IMG/VR virus record: IMGVR_UViG_3300020122_000371 | Coordinates: 1-48,451 of that record | Strand: one strand, 5' to 3' | Source of the DNA: a virus | DNA length: 48,451 bases | Shown: in pieces, positions 18,151 to 25,840 of the stretch | Layout of the letters: each line of letters opens with the position of its first letter | How positions within the stretch are numbered: the first letter of the stretch is position 1 | The notes under the pieces: generated by a model | Database searches by the model: none | The model's input: the letters and a program-made list of their open reading frames with translations, nothing else | Told to the model about the DNA's origin: nothing | Made by a program: the position numbers and the translations under genes

Positions 18151-18174
18151 TACTTTTTCCTCCCCGATTTTTTC

Positions 18175-20763
18175 TTACTGTACTCGACTGGGCGGCTGTT
18201 CAGGCGCACCCGTGGGTAGTGGTTTTGCGGGTTCTTTTTGCGGCGTTGCTGCAGCAGGCGGACCTGCGGGAGGTTGTGTGGCTCCGGCTGTGGGCGTGAT
18301 TCCGCCCTTCAGCAGCAACTGATCGGCTGCGCCCTTATCGAGAGCCGCAACATCTTTGTAATTTGCGCTGAGACTTGGCGGCTTGCCTTGCTGTGCGCCC
18401 GATGCGGCGGCCTTGGCTTGCGCCGCGGCAACCGTCTCCAAATAGTGCAAGCGCACGTTGGCATATCCGTTGGGCTTTTGCCGCTTGGCTTTGCGCCCTT
18501 CGGCGCCGTTCAACCACTGCCACAATGTCGCGGCTTCGGTTTCGTTGTCCTCGGTCGGGCCATCGACAGGAATCGAGGAAGACCACAAAGATTGATCGGC
18601 GCTCTGCACATCCTCAGGGCCGGAATTTGCGAGTTGTTGTTGCGCTCTCGCTAATTGAATATCAACAACACCCATGGTCTTCATCTTCTCGAGTTGCTCG
18701 TGCGCCAGTTCCCATTTCTGATTAGGCACGGCTTCTGAGGCCAGCAGTAATTCGATTTCCGCCAGTTGCTTGTTGCGGGCCGCTACCTGCGGTATATACA
18801 GTTCGCGCAAGCCGATCATACTCTGGAAGAAAGAAACGTTTGCGGCGTTATATACCACCTCGCCCAGCATGGGGTTCTTGGCCGCGTCGTCGAATAGTTT
18901 CATCACTGCATTCTTCTTTTGCGTGTAAGTCTCTGGGAAATTCTCGTCGCTCTCGGCGTAGCAAAGAATATTTCCCTTGAGATCGTTGATCTCCAGCTGG
19001 ATCACTTCGCCGCCGGGAATCTTTTCATTCACACTTCCGTCGCGGCACTTCGCGGCCCAGCGCACCATCTGCTTGCTTGATTCCGCTTCGCATTTCTTCA
19101 GCGCGTGCCAGGTCGGCGCAAGGCGACCCAACGCAGAGTCACGTTGAGTGGCAATGGCGACGCCAGAATCTGCCGTTCCCACGTCGCCACCAGCCAGTGC
19201 GGGATATGCTCCCGAGAGCAACTCTGCCAAAGGCCCAGAGTATTCCTTGATGAAGTCGGCGAGACTCTGTGGAGGAATGACTGCGGGTTCGACAAAGATC
19301 AACTCGGTGACCGGAACGCCGGGCTTCCATTTGAATGGCCGGATATCCCCCGGGATGTTGGTCTGGCCGCGCACCGCTTCCACATTGAATGTTTTGTTGT
19401 CCATCCATTTGGTGGGAATGGCCCGGGTAAAGAAATCGTTCATTAAATCGAGCCAGTTATTCAAGCGTTTCTGAATGGGCATGGTCGATGTGCCCATGGC
19501 GTTGCGGTTCTGTCCGTCGCCTGAGTACGCTTGCCCGATAGAGATCGAATCGTCCATTGATTCATTGCGCGAATAGCAGTAGGTGTCTCCCGCGTAGCAC
19601 ACCAGACACCCATTCGGAAACATTTCGATGAACTTGTCGCGGATCTCCGCTTTTTCCTTGGGAATCTCCATGAACCATGTGGGGCGCATCCAGATGCGTT
19701 TCACCGTGCAGTCGCTGGCGATTGAATCTGAAGTCACGTAGGAAGACTGCATGCCCAGCTTGACGTTCTGTCTTGCGAGGCGGGCGATCTCGCCGTCGGC
19801 CGGAGCGTTCGATCCGGACTTGATGTCGTCGGCCACCCACGGAAACATTCCCTTGGCCCGTGCGCAGTCCACTTCGTACTCCAAAATAAATACATCGGCT
19901 TCGTTCTGATCATTCGCCGACATCGGCACAATCTTGGTTTCGAGTTTTCCGTGGCAGGTTCGCACTTCCTGGCCGCGAGGCGTGCGCTTCGCTGGAGTTT
20001 GTTGCACCTCTTCAGGCTGCGCTTCTTCGTCCTGGGGAACCGCTTCTGAGGTTTCCACACTCTCCGGCGTGGCCTCGGCGGCTGCGCCTTCCACCGGACC
20101 TTGCGCTCCGGCATCGGGCGGTTCTGTTTCCGGCGTGATGTTGTCTGGCGCGTCATCTTCTTCCAAGCCGAAGCGTTGCCCGTCCTTCACGAAACGATTC
20201 CAGTAAGTCCAGCGGCCGTCGGTCCACGCATAACGCGATGCGTCGGTCTGGGTCATGATCAAATCATTGTTTCTGCGGATGACTTCGATGTATTTGTCGG
20301 CTGATTCCGCTGCGGTGATCTGCGCGTCGTCGTTTCCGCTCTCAGGGCCGAAACGCACACCGGGCACGGCGCGGGTCAGCGCCGCGATGATCATCTGTCC
20401 TCGAGCCGAATAAATATTCGTGGCCAGCAGCGACAGATCCATCTGCATGGATGGTCCGTAGCCTGTCGATTCACCGGGGATCAGCCAGCCGCCGCCGCGC
20501 TGCGGAACTAGGAATTGAAAGCCGCGGTAGAACAAAGCCGCTTCCCAGGCTTGAATCACTTCGACAAGGCGAGCAGGGTAGTCACGCTTCTCGGCCTTCT
20601 TCACCAGCTCCTGCATGACTTTCTTTTGTTCGTCGTCCAGTTTCGCGTTGGGAACATTCGAGAACTCGAGGCCCGCAAGCACACCGATGCCGTACTTCGG
20701 CTCATCGTGCTCTTGCGTGTCCGACCCGGTCAGCCCGTGCGGAATTGTCGCCGCCGTAGCCAT
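18175..20763 (-). CDS. Portal protein, 862 aa
   Basis: Size and position between terminase and scaffold identify the portal. The N-terminal 200 residues include helices and a tryptophan-rich stretch (RYAWTDGRWTYWNRFVKDG) typical of large podovirus portals. An acidic, proline-rich insert (about 205-262) interrupts the fold. The core (about 270-680) includes IGQAYSGDGQNRNAMG and the conserved ATQRDSALGRLAPTWH, part of the stem/crown helices. The last 180 residues contain helices plus an alanine/proline/glutamine-rich disordered tail. At 862 residues it is larger than T7 (536) and P22 (725) portals, which may reflect the insert and tail. Confidence 0.8.
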   Translation of the reverse strand: MATAATIPHGLTGSDTQEHDEPKYGIGVLAGLEFSNVPNAKLDDEQKKVMQELVKKAEKRDYPARLVEVIQAWEAALFYRGFQFLVPQRGGGWLIPGESTGYGPSMQMDLSLLATNIYSARGQMIIAALTRAVPGVRFGPESGNDDAQITAAESADKYIEVIRRNNDLIMTQTDASRYAWTDGRWTYWNRFVKDGQRFGLEEDDAPDNITPETEPPDAGAQGPVEGAAAEATPESVETSEAVPQDEEAQPEEVQQTPAKRTPRGQEVRTCHGKLETKIVPMSANDQNEADVFILEYEVDCARAKGMFPWVADDIKSGSNAPADGEIARLARQNVKLGMQSSYVTSDSIASDCTVKRIWMRPTWFMEIPKEKAEIRDKFIEMFPNGCLVCYAGDTYCYSRNESMDDSISIGQAYSGDGQNRNAMGTSTMPIQKRLNNWLDLMNDFFTRAIPTKWMDNKTFNVEAVRGQTNIPGDIRPFKWKPGVPVTELIFVEPAVIPPQSLADFIKEYSGPLAELLSGAYPALAGGDVGTADSGVAIATQRDSALGRLAPTWHALKKCEAESSKQMVRWAAKCRDGSVNEKIPGGEVIQLEINDLKGNILCYAESDENFPETYTQKKNAVMKLFDDAAKNPMLGEVVYNAANVSFFQSMIGLRELYIPQVAARNKQLAEIELLLASEAVPNQKWELAHEQLEKMKTMGVVDIQLARAQQQLANSGPEDVQSADQSLWSSSIPVDGPTEDNETEAATLWQWLNGAEGRKAKRQKPNGYANVRLHYLETVAAAQAKAAASGAQQGKPPSLSANYKDVAALDKGAADQLLLKGGITPTAGATQPPAGPPAAATPQKEPAKPLPTGAPEQPPSRVQ

Positions 20764-21012
20764 TTATCTTTTGCGAGCTCCTGAGAATATCTGGCCCATG
20801 CGCGATTTCTTTCCATCGCTCTTGCCGATACCAGGGAATTTGCGATGCACTGCGGCACGCACTTTCGATTCAACCTCGCCGCCCTTGGCTCCGGCACGAG
20901 ACAATGCATTGCGGGCGTGAGAGGCATCGGGAATGGGGAACTTGCGCTTTTCTGGGAACACAAATGATTTTGACGATAGCGCATTGCGCCCTGCGGAAGT
21001 CAGTTTAGCCAT
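20764..21012 (-). CDS. Conserved small phage protein, 82 aa (SHARNALxRA motif)
   Basis: The pattern AGRNAL-S-K-F and DASHARNALSRAGAKGG, followed by KVRAAVHRKFPGIGK, is shared with many small phage proteins located near the portal. The sequence is basic and helical. It starts after the HiPIP-like gene with an 8-base overlap and ends one base before the portal start, so it belongs to the same unit. Biochemical role unknown. Confidence 0.72.
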   Translation of the reverse strand: MAKLTSAGRNALSSKSFVFPEKRKFPIPDASHARNALSRAGAKGGEVESKVRAAVHRKFPGIGKSDGKKSRMGQIFSGARKR

Positions 21013-21247
21013 TGGTTCCTCGCATCAGCAGATTTCTCGGCTCGTACCACATCGAGCAATATGCGTCGATGTTCCCAGGAATGATTTCCGATCCGTTCCA
21101 CTTCACGAAATTAGGTTCGCCGCAGACTTTCTTTTCCCGGTCCTTCAGGAACTTGCAGTTGCCGCACATGCTGCCGCCCTTAGGGACGCGCATCCCCGCT
21201 ATGTTTTTGTCCTTGGCGGGGTAGTGCGGGATGGGATGGTCTTTCAA
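21005..21247 (-). CDS. Small four-cysteine protein, HiPIP-like
   Basis: The start is a TTG at 21247 overlapping the upstream stop (TTGA). The 80-residue protein has four cysteines in the order CGNCKFL, a later single C (VCGEP) and YCSMWY near the end. Spacing and the final CSMW resemble high-potential iron-sulfur proteins, and related phage proteins exist. Whether it binds an Fe-S cluster or zinc cannot be told. It overlaps the next gene and is part of the unit leading to the portal. Confidence 0.6.
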   Translation of the reverse strand: MKDHPIPHYPAKDKNIAGMRVPKGGSMCGNCKFLKDREKKVCGEPNFVKWNGSEIIPGNIDAYCSMWYEPRNLLMRGTNG

Positions 21248-21417
21248 GTTTTCTTTTTCGCCTGTTTGAAGATTCGCCCCATGCGCGACGATCCTTTTTG
21301 CATGTGCCCCATCGCCGGATTGGCGTGCAGCTCCGCGTGCATCTTGTTCTTCTGCTCGCCACTCAACGGAGAACCGGACGAGAATAAATACTTAACTTGT
21401 TTCCTGGTCCAGGGCAT
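21244..21417 (-). CDS. Small basic phage protein, 57 aa (MPWTRKQVKYL)
   Basis: The ATG at 21417 follows the TAA stop of the upstream His-rich gene (TAAATG). The protein begins MPWTRKQVKYLFSSGSPL and continues with QKNKMHAELHANPAMGH and a basic C-terminus ending in KKKT. This pattern recurs in small phage proteins encoded near the portal. Function unknown. It couples through a TTGA overlap to the four-cysteine protein. Confidence 0.7.
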   Translation of the reverse strand: MPWTRKQVKYLFSSGSPLSGEQKNKMHAELHANPAMGHMQKGSSRMGRIFKQAKKKT

Positions 21418-21840
21418 TTACGCCATCCCGGGGATCGCGCCTTGCCCTTCTTCCTGCTCGTTCTCGTTCGCCGCTTCGTCCGGTGTTTCGGTTTCTTCTT
21501 CGTCTCCGGTATTCATCCCGGCCGCCATCCCTGCGTGCATGTGCGCTTCGTCGGCGCTGCCGTGCGTCGACTTGTGGTGTGCGCCTTTGTGGTGCGAGGT
21601 GACGTGATGCATGCCGCCGGCGTGGTCGTGCTTGATGTGGATCTCGTGCGCCGATCCGTGCTTGGCGACCACATCCTTGATCTTCATGTTGGAGACGTCT
21701 TGCGTTTGGCCGGAAACACCTGACTGAGGATTTCTGTGCTCTGCGTTTGGCTTGTTCAGTTTGCGTTCGCCTAATTCGTCATGAAGACTTGCCCTCGACG
21801 CGCTGTGGTGCGTCGACCCGTCCTTCGCGTTGTACGCCAT
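21418..21840 (-). CDS. Histidine-rich protein with acidic tail, 140 aa
   Basis: The start at 21840 is preferred since AGGGAG lies eight bases upstream; the longer frame adds only a basic leader. The centre carries clusters of histidine (HIKHDHAGGMHHVTSHHKG and HHKST), suggesting metal binding. The C-terminal 35 residues are acidic. It overlaps the end of the upstream helical protein by 62 bases in another frame. No family is recognised. Confidence 0.65.
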   Translation of the reverse strand: MAYNAKDGSTHHSASRASLHDELGERKLNKPNAEHRNPQSGVSGQTQDVSNMKIKDVVAKHGSAHEIHIKHDHAGGMHHVTSHHKGAHHKSTHGSADEAHMHAGMAAGMNTGDEEETETPDEAANENEQEEGQGAIPGMA

Positions 21841-22174
21841 CTGTTTCTCCCTGTGCCAGCGTGGCTTGCTTGGCTTGCGCCTTGCGCCAGCGTTCATCGT
21901 CTTCTCTGATCATTTGTGCTTTGAGACGCTGCCATGGAGTCCCGCTCAGTGGTTCCATTACAGGCGGTGGCGTTTCGTCGTCGTTCTCGTGCGGAAGTGT
22001 AACAGCTTGCAGGCCGGGCGAAAGAAGAATCCGTGTCCTCTGTAGCTCGTCCCGCAACTTATCGTTTTGCACCATAACACGGGAAAGTTCCTCGGCGTGA
22101 GTCTTTTTCAGGAACTCGACCTCTTTCTCGAGCCACAGGGTATGCGAAGATTTGAAGAAATCACGCCAACTCAT
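21779..22174 (-). CDS. Helical protein, 131 aa
   Basis: The first 55 residues form a continuous charged helix (WLEKEVEFLKKTHAEELSRV), likely a coiled coil. A proline-rich linker with PPPVMEPLSGTPWQRLKAQM follows, then a polar end. Short proteins ending in PWxxLK are common in phage packaging regions. It is coupled by ATGA to the Tat-signal gene and overlaps the His-rich gene. Function unknown. Confidence 0.65.
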   Translation of the reverse strand: MSWRDFFKSSHTLWLEKEVEFLKKTHAEELSRVMVQNDKLRDELQRTRILLSPGLQAVTLPHENDDETPPPVMEPLSGTPWQRLKAQMIREDDERWRKAQAKQATLAQGETDGVQREGRVDAPQRVEGKSS

Positions 22175-22533
22175 GTGAACAAACCCCTCTTGGCATGCCA
22201 GATTCCGTCACGAAAAACTGGTTCACTCTTCGCCAGCCTTATGTCCGACATGTTCGATTCTTTAATGAGCAATTCGTAAAGTCTTCGCTTCGCAAAAAAT
22301 AGATCGGGTATTTGCTTGGCGAACGCTTCTAGTTCTGCTGCTGAAACACGCGCTTCGGTTAGTGGACCAGGATACGGAAGACGGGATAGCCCGACAAATT
22401 CTGGCTCAACCAAATCAAACGTTGGCAAGAATATCTTACGGAATGGCCACACTTCGGACGGCAGCGCCGTAGCAGCGGCGACTCCGAGAATTGACTGCAT
22501 GAATTTTCGCCTATCCATCACGGTTTTCGCCAT
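22171..22533 (-). CDS. Tat-signal-like protein sharing a segment with the capsid arm
   Basis: The N-terminus VMDRRKFMQSILGVAAATAL looks like a twin-arginine signal: RR at 8-9, KFM, a hydrophobic stretch, then LP. The middle (28-50) is aromatic and proline-rich (WPFRKIFLPTFDLVEPEF). Residues 67-89 (ELEAFAKQIPDL, then LYELL) align without gaps to residues 13-35 of the major capsid protein, with 12 identities in 22. Similar Tat-signal proteins occur in uncultured phage contigs. What a phage would export this way is unknown. The start overlaps the end of the small membrane gene. Confidence 0.65.
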   Translation of the reverse strand: MAKTVMDRRKFMQSILGVAAATALPSEVWPFRKIFLPTFDLVEPEFVGLSRLPYPGPLTEARVSAAELEAFAKQIPDLFFAKRRLYELLIKESNMSDIRLAKSEPVFRDGIWHAKRGLFT

Positions 22534-22661
22534 ATCAGGTGATTAATAGGCCAGACCTTATACAAACCAACCATAAAAGCCAAAATTGCAAGTCGTCCAG
22601 GGAACCACTTACGGCGCACGGAAACTACTACCAATTCATGGACGGGAATTTTTTCTCTCAC
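22518..22661 (-). CDS. Small single-span membrane protein, 47 aa
   Basis: A GTG start at 22661 overlaps the terL stop (GTGA). The protein is basic, with one membrane helix (RLAILAFMVGLYKVWPIN region) after a VVVSVRRKWFPG segment, and ends WRKP. The 16-base overlap with the next gene supports co-translation. It is too short for a family assignment. A membrane role is inferred from hydrophobicity. Confidence 0.6.
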   Translation of the reverse strand: MREKIPVHELVVVSVRRKWFPGRLAILAFMVGLYKVWPINHLIWRKP

Positions 22662-24397
22662 GGCTGCCCCTTCACCCGGTTTACCCAGGAAGGAATTGTC
22701 GGCCCCACCGGGCCGCGGCGTTCCTGCGCTTTCTGCTTATTGAAATGCTTGTACATCTCCACATGCCGCCGCATCGGATCTTTGATGCCCGCGAGTTTAT
22801 CACGAAGCTTGATGTTGTCGGGCTTTTCTCCTTCTTCCTCGAGCAGCACGCCAGCCACGGCATAGCGAGCCGAATCGTTCAGGTCATCCTCGAGCGACAA
22901 TCCTTTTGGCTTGACCACATCCTCGAGCGAACAGGAGATGCCGTCTCCGCGCACAGCCAGAGGAATCGCCTCGGCCAGCAATGGACACGCCCCGCGCAGC
23001 AGGAACAGTTCGTAGCGATCGAGCAGCGAATATATTTTTGACCATCCAGCCACGCGATCCGTGTTGCTGCGCAGCGGTCGCACAATGTTGTTCAGCGCCA
23101 GCAGATCTCCAAGATCGTCGGACACGCTGCGCTTGATGCCATTCCTCTTGCTGGTCTTCATGAACCGTTCCCAGGAGAAATGAATGCTGGAAATCGGCGC
23201 CGGGATGCAGTCGTCGCGTTCATCCGGCTCGAAAGCGTCATCCGCATCGAGAGGCTGTTCCACCAGCCTGCGCATGTTGATGGTCTTGCCGATTTGCGGA
23301 AGCATGGCCATGAATTGCTGCCCCTGCTCCTCGATGGTCATCTCATGCAGAACCAGTTCTCCGATGCATACGTTGACGATCCGCGCCCGGGAGAATTCTC
23401 CGACAGGCAACCGCGGCTTGAGTGTGGCCTTGGTCCAGAAAGTGATTGTGGCGTAGTGTCCGAATCCATAGTCCCAGCCGACCCACACCGGATTCCATGG
23501 CTCGAACAGAAAAGATTCCGCCGGCAGGATGTGATTGGCCGGATCCCAGTTGTCGAAGTATTGTCCGGTAACCGAATCGAGACGCCCCCAGCGAATCTTG
23601 TCGCGCAGCGGCGAAGCTTCGAGCTTCTCGATATATTCCTTATCCTCGGCGTAAATCGGATTTTGGTCGACAGTGGAGTGAATGAACCAGTAGTCCCGCG
23701 GCTTGTATTTATCCGGATCCATTCCGAAAACAGGCTGCTTGTCGATAAACAGTTTCTTGATCCAGCCCCAGCCGATGCCCATGGGGTTTGTGGACCCGGC
23801 CATGCACGGGCGCGATCCACGTATCGGGCAGCGGTTGCGTCCGGCGAATGCGTCCCAGATGGGAAAAGGGAACTCTCCTAATTCCTCGAATCCCACGAAA
23901 AGGAATTCCGTCGACAGGAACTTGCTGACGTCCTCGATTCGTTCGCATGCGCCGAAATATAATTTGCTCTGCCGGTATTCCTGCTCGCCGTCGGCGCCGA
24001 TCTTTGGCGTTCCGTCCTCGTTCCATTGCAGCACTGGAGGCCAGTACACGATATGGTCCGACTGGTTGTAGGTTCCTTTCTGCTGCGAACCGCGTTCGTA
24101 TAGACCTTTGGGAATATCCGCCAGGAACTTGTCGATCACCGTGCGCTTCAGGTCTGGAATCGTTTTGCGGAGGATGATGTTGTTGCTGCCTGGAACCGCT
24201 TCCGCATGCAGGATTCCTTCCATCAAAAGAGGCCGGGATTTTCCGCTTCCGAACGAGCCAACTTGGAGTCTGTATTTTGCTCCGGATAAATGGAAAGCTT
24301 CCTGATGCGCCCAAGGCTCGTAGAAATCGCTAATGCGGATCTTTTCGTGCGGGGCAATTATGTCGAGGTCTGTTGCTGCTGTAGACATTCCGTTCAA
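22658..24397 (-). CDS. terL: Terminase large subunit
   Basis: The packaging motor. The ATPase part has Walker A GSFGSGKS (47-54) and a Walker-B-like LFVGFEELGE (166-175), where G and F precede the glutamates instead of the usual D. The coupling region holds AGSTNPMGIGWGWIKKL (200-216). The RNase-H-like nuclease begins with VWVGWDYGFGHYATI (304-318), with D309 as the first metal ligand. The length of 579 residues is normal. The TTG start at 24397 overlaps the upstream stop; an ATG nine bases later is an alternative. The C-terminal 40 residues (REAPVGPTIPSWV-type tail) lie beyond the nuclease. Confidence 0.88.
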   Translation of the reverse strand: MNGMSTAATDLDIIAPHEKIRISDFYEPWAHQEAFHLSGAKYRLQVGSFGSGKSRPLLMEGILHAEAVPGSNNIILRKTIPDLKRTVIDKFLADIPKGLYERGSQQKGTYNQSDHIVYWPPVLQWNEDGTPKIGADGEQEYRQSKLYFGACERIEDVSKFLSTEFLFVGFEELGEFPFPIWDAFAGRNRCPIRGSRPCMAGSTNPMGIGWGWIKKLFIDKQPVFGMDPDKYKPRDYWFIHSTVDQNPIYAEDKEYIEKLEASPLRDKIRWGRLDSVTGQYFDNWDPANHILPAESFLFEPWNPVWVGWDYGFGHYATITFWTKATLKPRLPVGEFSRARIVNVCIGELVLHEMTIEEQGQQFMAMLPQIGKTINMRRLVEQPLDADDAFEPDERDDCIPAPISSIHFSWERFMKTSKRNGIKRSVSDDLGDLLALNNIVRPLRSNTDRVAGWSKIYSLLDRYELFLLRGACPLLAEAIPLAVRGDGISCSLEDVVKPKGLSLEDDLNDSARYAVAGVLLEEEGEKPDNIKLRDKLAGIKDPMRRHVEMYKHFNKQKAQERRGPVGPTIPSWVNRVKGQP

Positions 24398-24615
24398 TCT
24401 TCTTTCAGGAGTTCCACCAGCCGGAATCTTTCCGTCCGGTCGTTGGTCATGGCGATGAGCAGCATATCAACAGTGTGCTGCCGGCGAACTTTTCTGCCCA
24501 GCCCGTTCAGGTCATTGCGCAACTGGCGGATCTCGGCGCGTGAACCTGAAATGATTTTGCCAGCAGTATATACAACACCGACAACGAATACGGAGACAGT
24601 AATCCATTCGGTCAC
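24394..24615 (-). CDS. Single-span membrane protein with helical tail, 73 aa
   Basis: A GTG at 24615 overlaps the upstream stop (GTGA) and is preferred to an ATG 33 bases earlier. The N-terminus VTEWITVSVFVVGVVYTAGK is one membrane helix. The remainder (about 28-73) is a charged, coiled-coil-like helix with RQLRNDLNGLGRKV. The size and shape recall Rz/i-spanin- or holin-like small proteins, but its place before terL gives no firm support. Coupled by TTGA to terL. Confidence 0.6.
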   Translation of the reverse strand: MTEWITVSVFVVGVVYTAGKIISGSRAEIRQLRNDLNGLGRKVRRQHTVDMLLIAMTNDRTERFRLVELLKED

Positions 24616-24902
24616 AGCCGATGCTCCGCAGGTATTTTGGCTTCGCACTCGTACAGCTGTTTGATCAGAGCGGAGCGCCTGCTGTTTCTGCCGTTGTGGT
24701 TTCTCTCGAATTCGTCGAGCCTGGCACGCAACAGTTCACGCTGTACGTAGGGACGCAAGGCATCGCGCAGGTCGGCGACATCCCGTGCGCTGGGTCCATT
24801 TCCTGTTTTAGCGTGGCGATCTGAGAATGCGATAGCGATGGAGACCGCAATGGCGGCGAGTCGGCCTTCAGGACTTTCTTCATGCACGAAGCGTCCATTC
24901 AT
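24612..24902 (-). CDS. Hypothetical helical protein, 96 aa
   Basis: The start at 24902 is chosen since an upstream GTG at 24932 lies inside the terminator hairpin. The protein is alanine- and arginine-rich with helices (AAIAVSIAIAFSDRHAKTG, then YVQRELLRARLDEFERNH). It is the first gene after the terminator and is followed by the membrane protein and terL. The position of TerS-type proteins is often here, but no DNA-binding motif is evident and a clear small-terminase gene lies elsewhere. Confidence 0.6.
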   Translation of the reverse strand: MNGRFVHEESPEGRLAAIAVSIAIAFSDRHAKTGNGPSARDVADLRDALRPYVQRELLRARLDEFERNHNGRNSRRSALIKQLYECEAKIPAEHRL

Positions 24903-24914
24903 AGGCTTGAATTT

Positions 24915-24948
24915 AAAAAAGGGCCGCTCCACTCCCGGGGAACAGCCC
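24915..24948 (-). terminator. Intrinsic terminator before the packaging genes
   Basis: On the leftward transcript GGGCTGTTCC pairs with GGAGCGGCCC (ten pairs, two of them G-U) around an eight-base loop, followed by six T residues. This is the textbook intrinsic terminator form. It closes the accessory-gene unit or a leader RNA before the late genes. Confidence 0.75.
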
Positions 24949-24976
24949 TCACCCGTACTGACACTATCCGGAGTTG

Positions 24977-25005
24977 AGTCTACTTTTAGGCGGGACGTTC
25001 TGCAA
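24977..25005 (-). promoter_or_regulatory. Candidate promoter just upstream of the terminator
   Basis: TTGCAG (25005-25000), a 17-base spacer and TAGACT (24982-24977) give a moderate sigma70-like site on the minus strand. Transcription would begin near 24970, only about 25 bases before the terminator stem. The region 24949-25021 contains no gene. Such a promoter, leader and terminator set resembles lambdoid late control. Confidence 0.4.
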
Positions 25006-25021
25006 GGACAATGCTTGGTGA

Positions 25022-25255
25022 TTATTCTCCAGGTTGCGGTTTTGCGCGGCTGGTGGCGAGAATGGCGAGAATTTTCTGCGTGGTCAGTCCACCGTTTCCT
25101 TCAGCTTCGCGGAACGCCGCAGCGGTCCACGCCAGATCGGGAGAAAGAGCCAGCAGCAAATCGGAAGTGGCCAGCGGCTCCGTGCGCAGTGTGATCAGAT
25201 CCGTCTGATCGAGCACCAGCACTCTGGAGCCGTCGGCGTTCTTCAGCGAAATCAT
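25022..25255 (-). CDS. Hypothetical small protein, 77 aa
   Basis: Starts at an ATG two bases after the stop of the upstream gene. The N-terminus forms strands (ISLKNADGSRVLVLDQTD). The rest is helical, with an alanine-rich stretch and a polar tail. It is the last gene before the terminator. No family recognised. Confidence 0.6.
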   Translation of the reverse strand: MISLKNADGSRVLVLDQTDLITLRTEPLATSDLLLALSPDLAWTAAAFREAEGNGGLTTQKILAILATSRAKPQPGE

Positions 25256-25257
25256 TT

Positions 25258-25434
25258 TCAGCCGCGCATAGAATCGAGATTGGACTTCGAGATCACATCT
25301 TGTTTGTGCGCGAGGATGGCATCGATCGCCGCTTGCACTGCGGCCAGCACTTCGGCCGGGGCTTTGCCGCCCTTGAGGCCAGAGAGAAATGGAAGAAGGA
25401 ACTGAATGCCCAGATCGAGCAGAGTTAGGTACAT
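25258..25434 (-). CDS. Hypothetical small hydrophobic protein, 58 aa
   Basis: ATG at 25434 behind GGGGGGAAG. The first 20 residues, YLTLLDLGIQFLLPFLSGLK, may be membrane-inserted or amphipathic. An alanine-rich helix (VLAAVQAAIDAILAHKQDV) follows. It lies between the lipoprotein gene and a 77-residue gene. Holin-like or lysis accessory roles cannot be excluded but are unsupported. Confidence 0.6.
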   Translation of the reverse strand: MYLTLLDLGIQFLLPFLSGLKGGKAPAEVLAAVQAAIDAILAHKQDVISKSNLDSMRG

Positions 25435-25436
25435 TT

Positions 25437-25808
25437 CTACTTCCCCCCCGTGGCGGTTTTGAGATCCGCAGAAATCTGATTGTAGTTGGTGATCGCCGCA
25501 CGTAATTTCGCTTCGGCCTGCACGCCAGCGGCGGTATGCAAGTCTGGAGCGTTGCACGCACCGCCAGCATTGAAGTCTGGACCGCTACAGTAGACGGTGA
25601 TGGCGTCGATCAAGGCATCTTTTGCGCCAACCGCTTTCCCGAGATCCACGCAAACCGTCGAGGTCGCAGCCGCCGGACATTCGGGATGATTCTGTTTTTC
25701 CTTGTCGAGAAAAGCTTTCGCTCCGACCACAACGTTGTACGCCTGGCGCTCGAGGGGAGAACAGCCAGACAACGAGAATGCGAGGAAGAGAAGTGCAAGT
25801 TTTTTCAT
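25437..25808 (-). CDS. Small lipoprotein
   Basis: The start at 25808 is set by AAGGAG. MKKLALLFLAFSLSGC is a short signal peptide with a lipobox (LSGC), so the Cys should be lipidated and the protein anchored to a membrane on the outside of the cytoplasm. The mature part (about 105 residues) is helical, with four further cysteines (ECPAAATSTVCVDL; YCSGP; ACNAP). Phage lipoproteins may act in superinfection exclusion or as outer spanins. It lacks the proline-rich form typical of Rz1, so the former is a little more likely. Confidence 0.7.
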   Translation of the reverse strand: MKKLALLFLAFSLSGCSPLERQAYNVVVGAKAFLDKEKQNHPECPAAATSTVCVDLGKAVGAKDALIDAITVYCSGPDFNAGGACNAPDLHTAAGVQAEAKLRAAITNYNQISADLKTATGGK

Positions 25809-25840
25809 CGGAGCTCCTTGGTGCGAGAGTCTAACACAAA

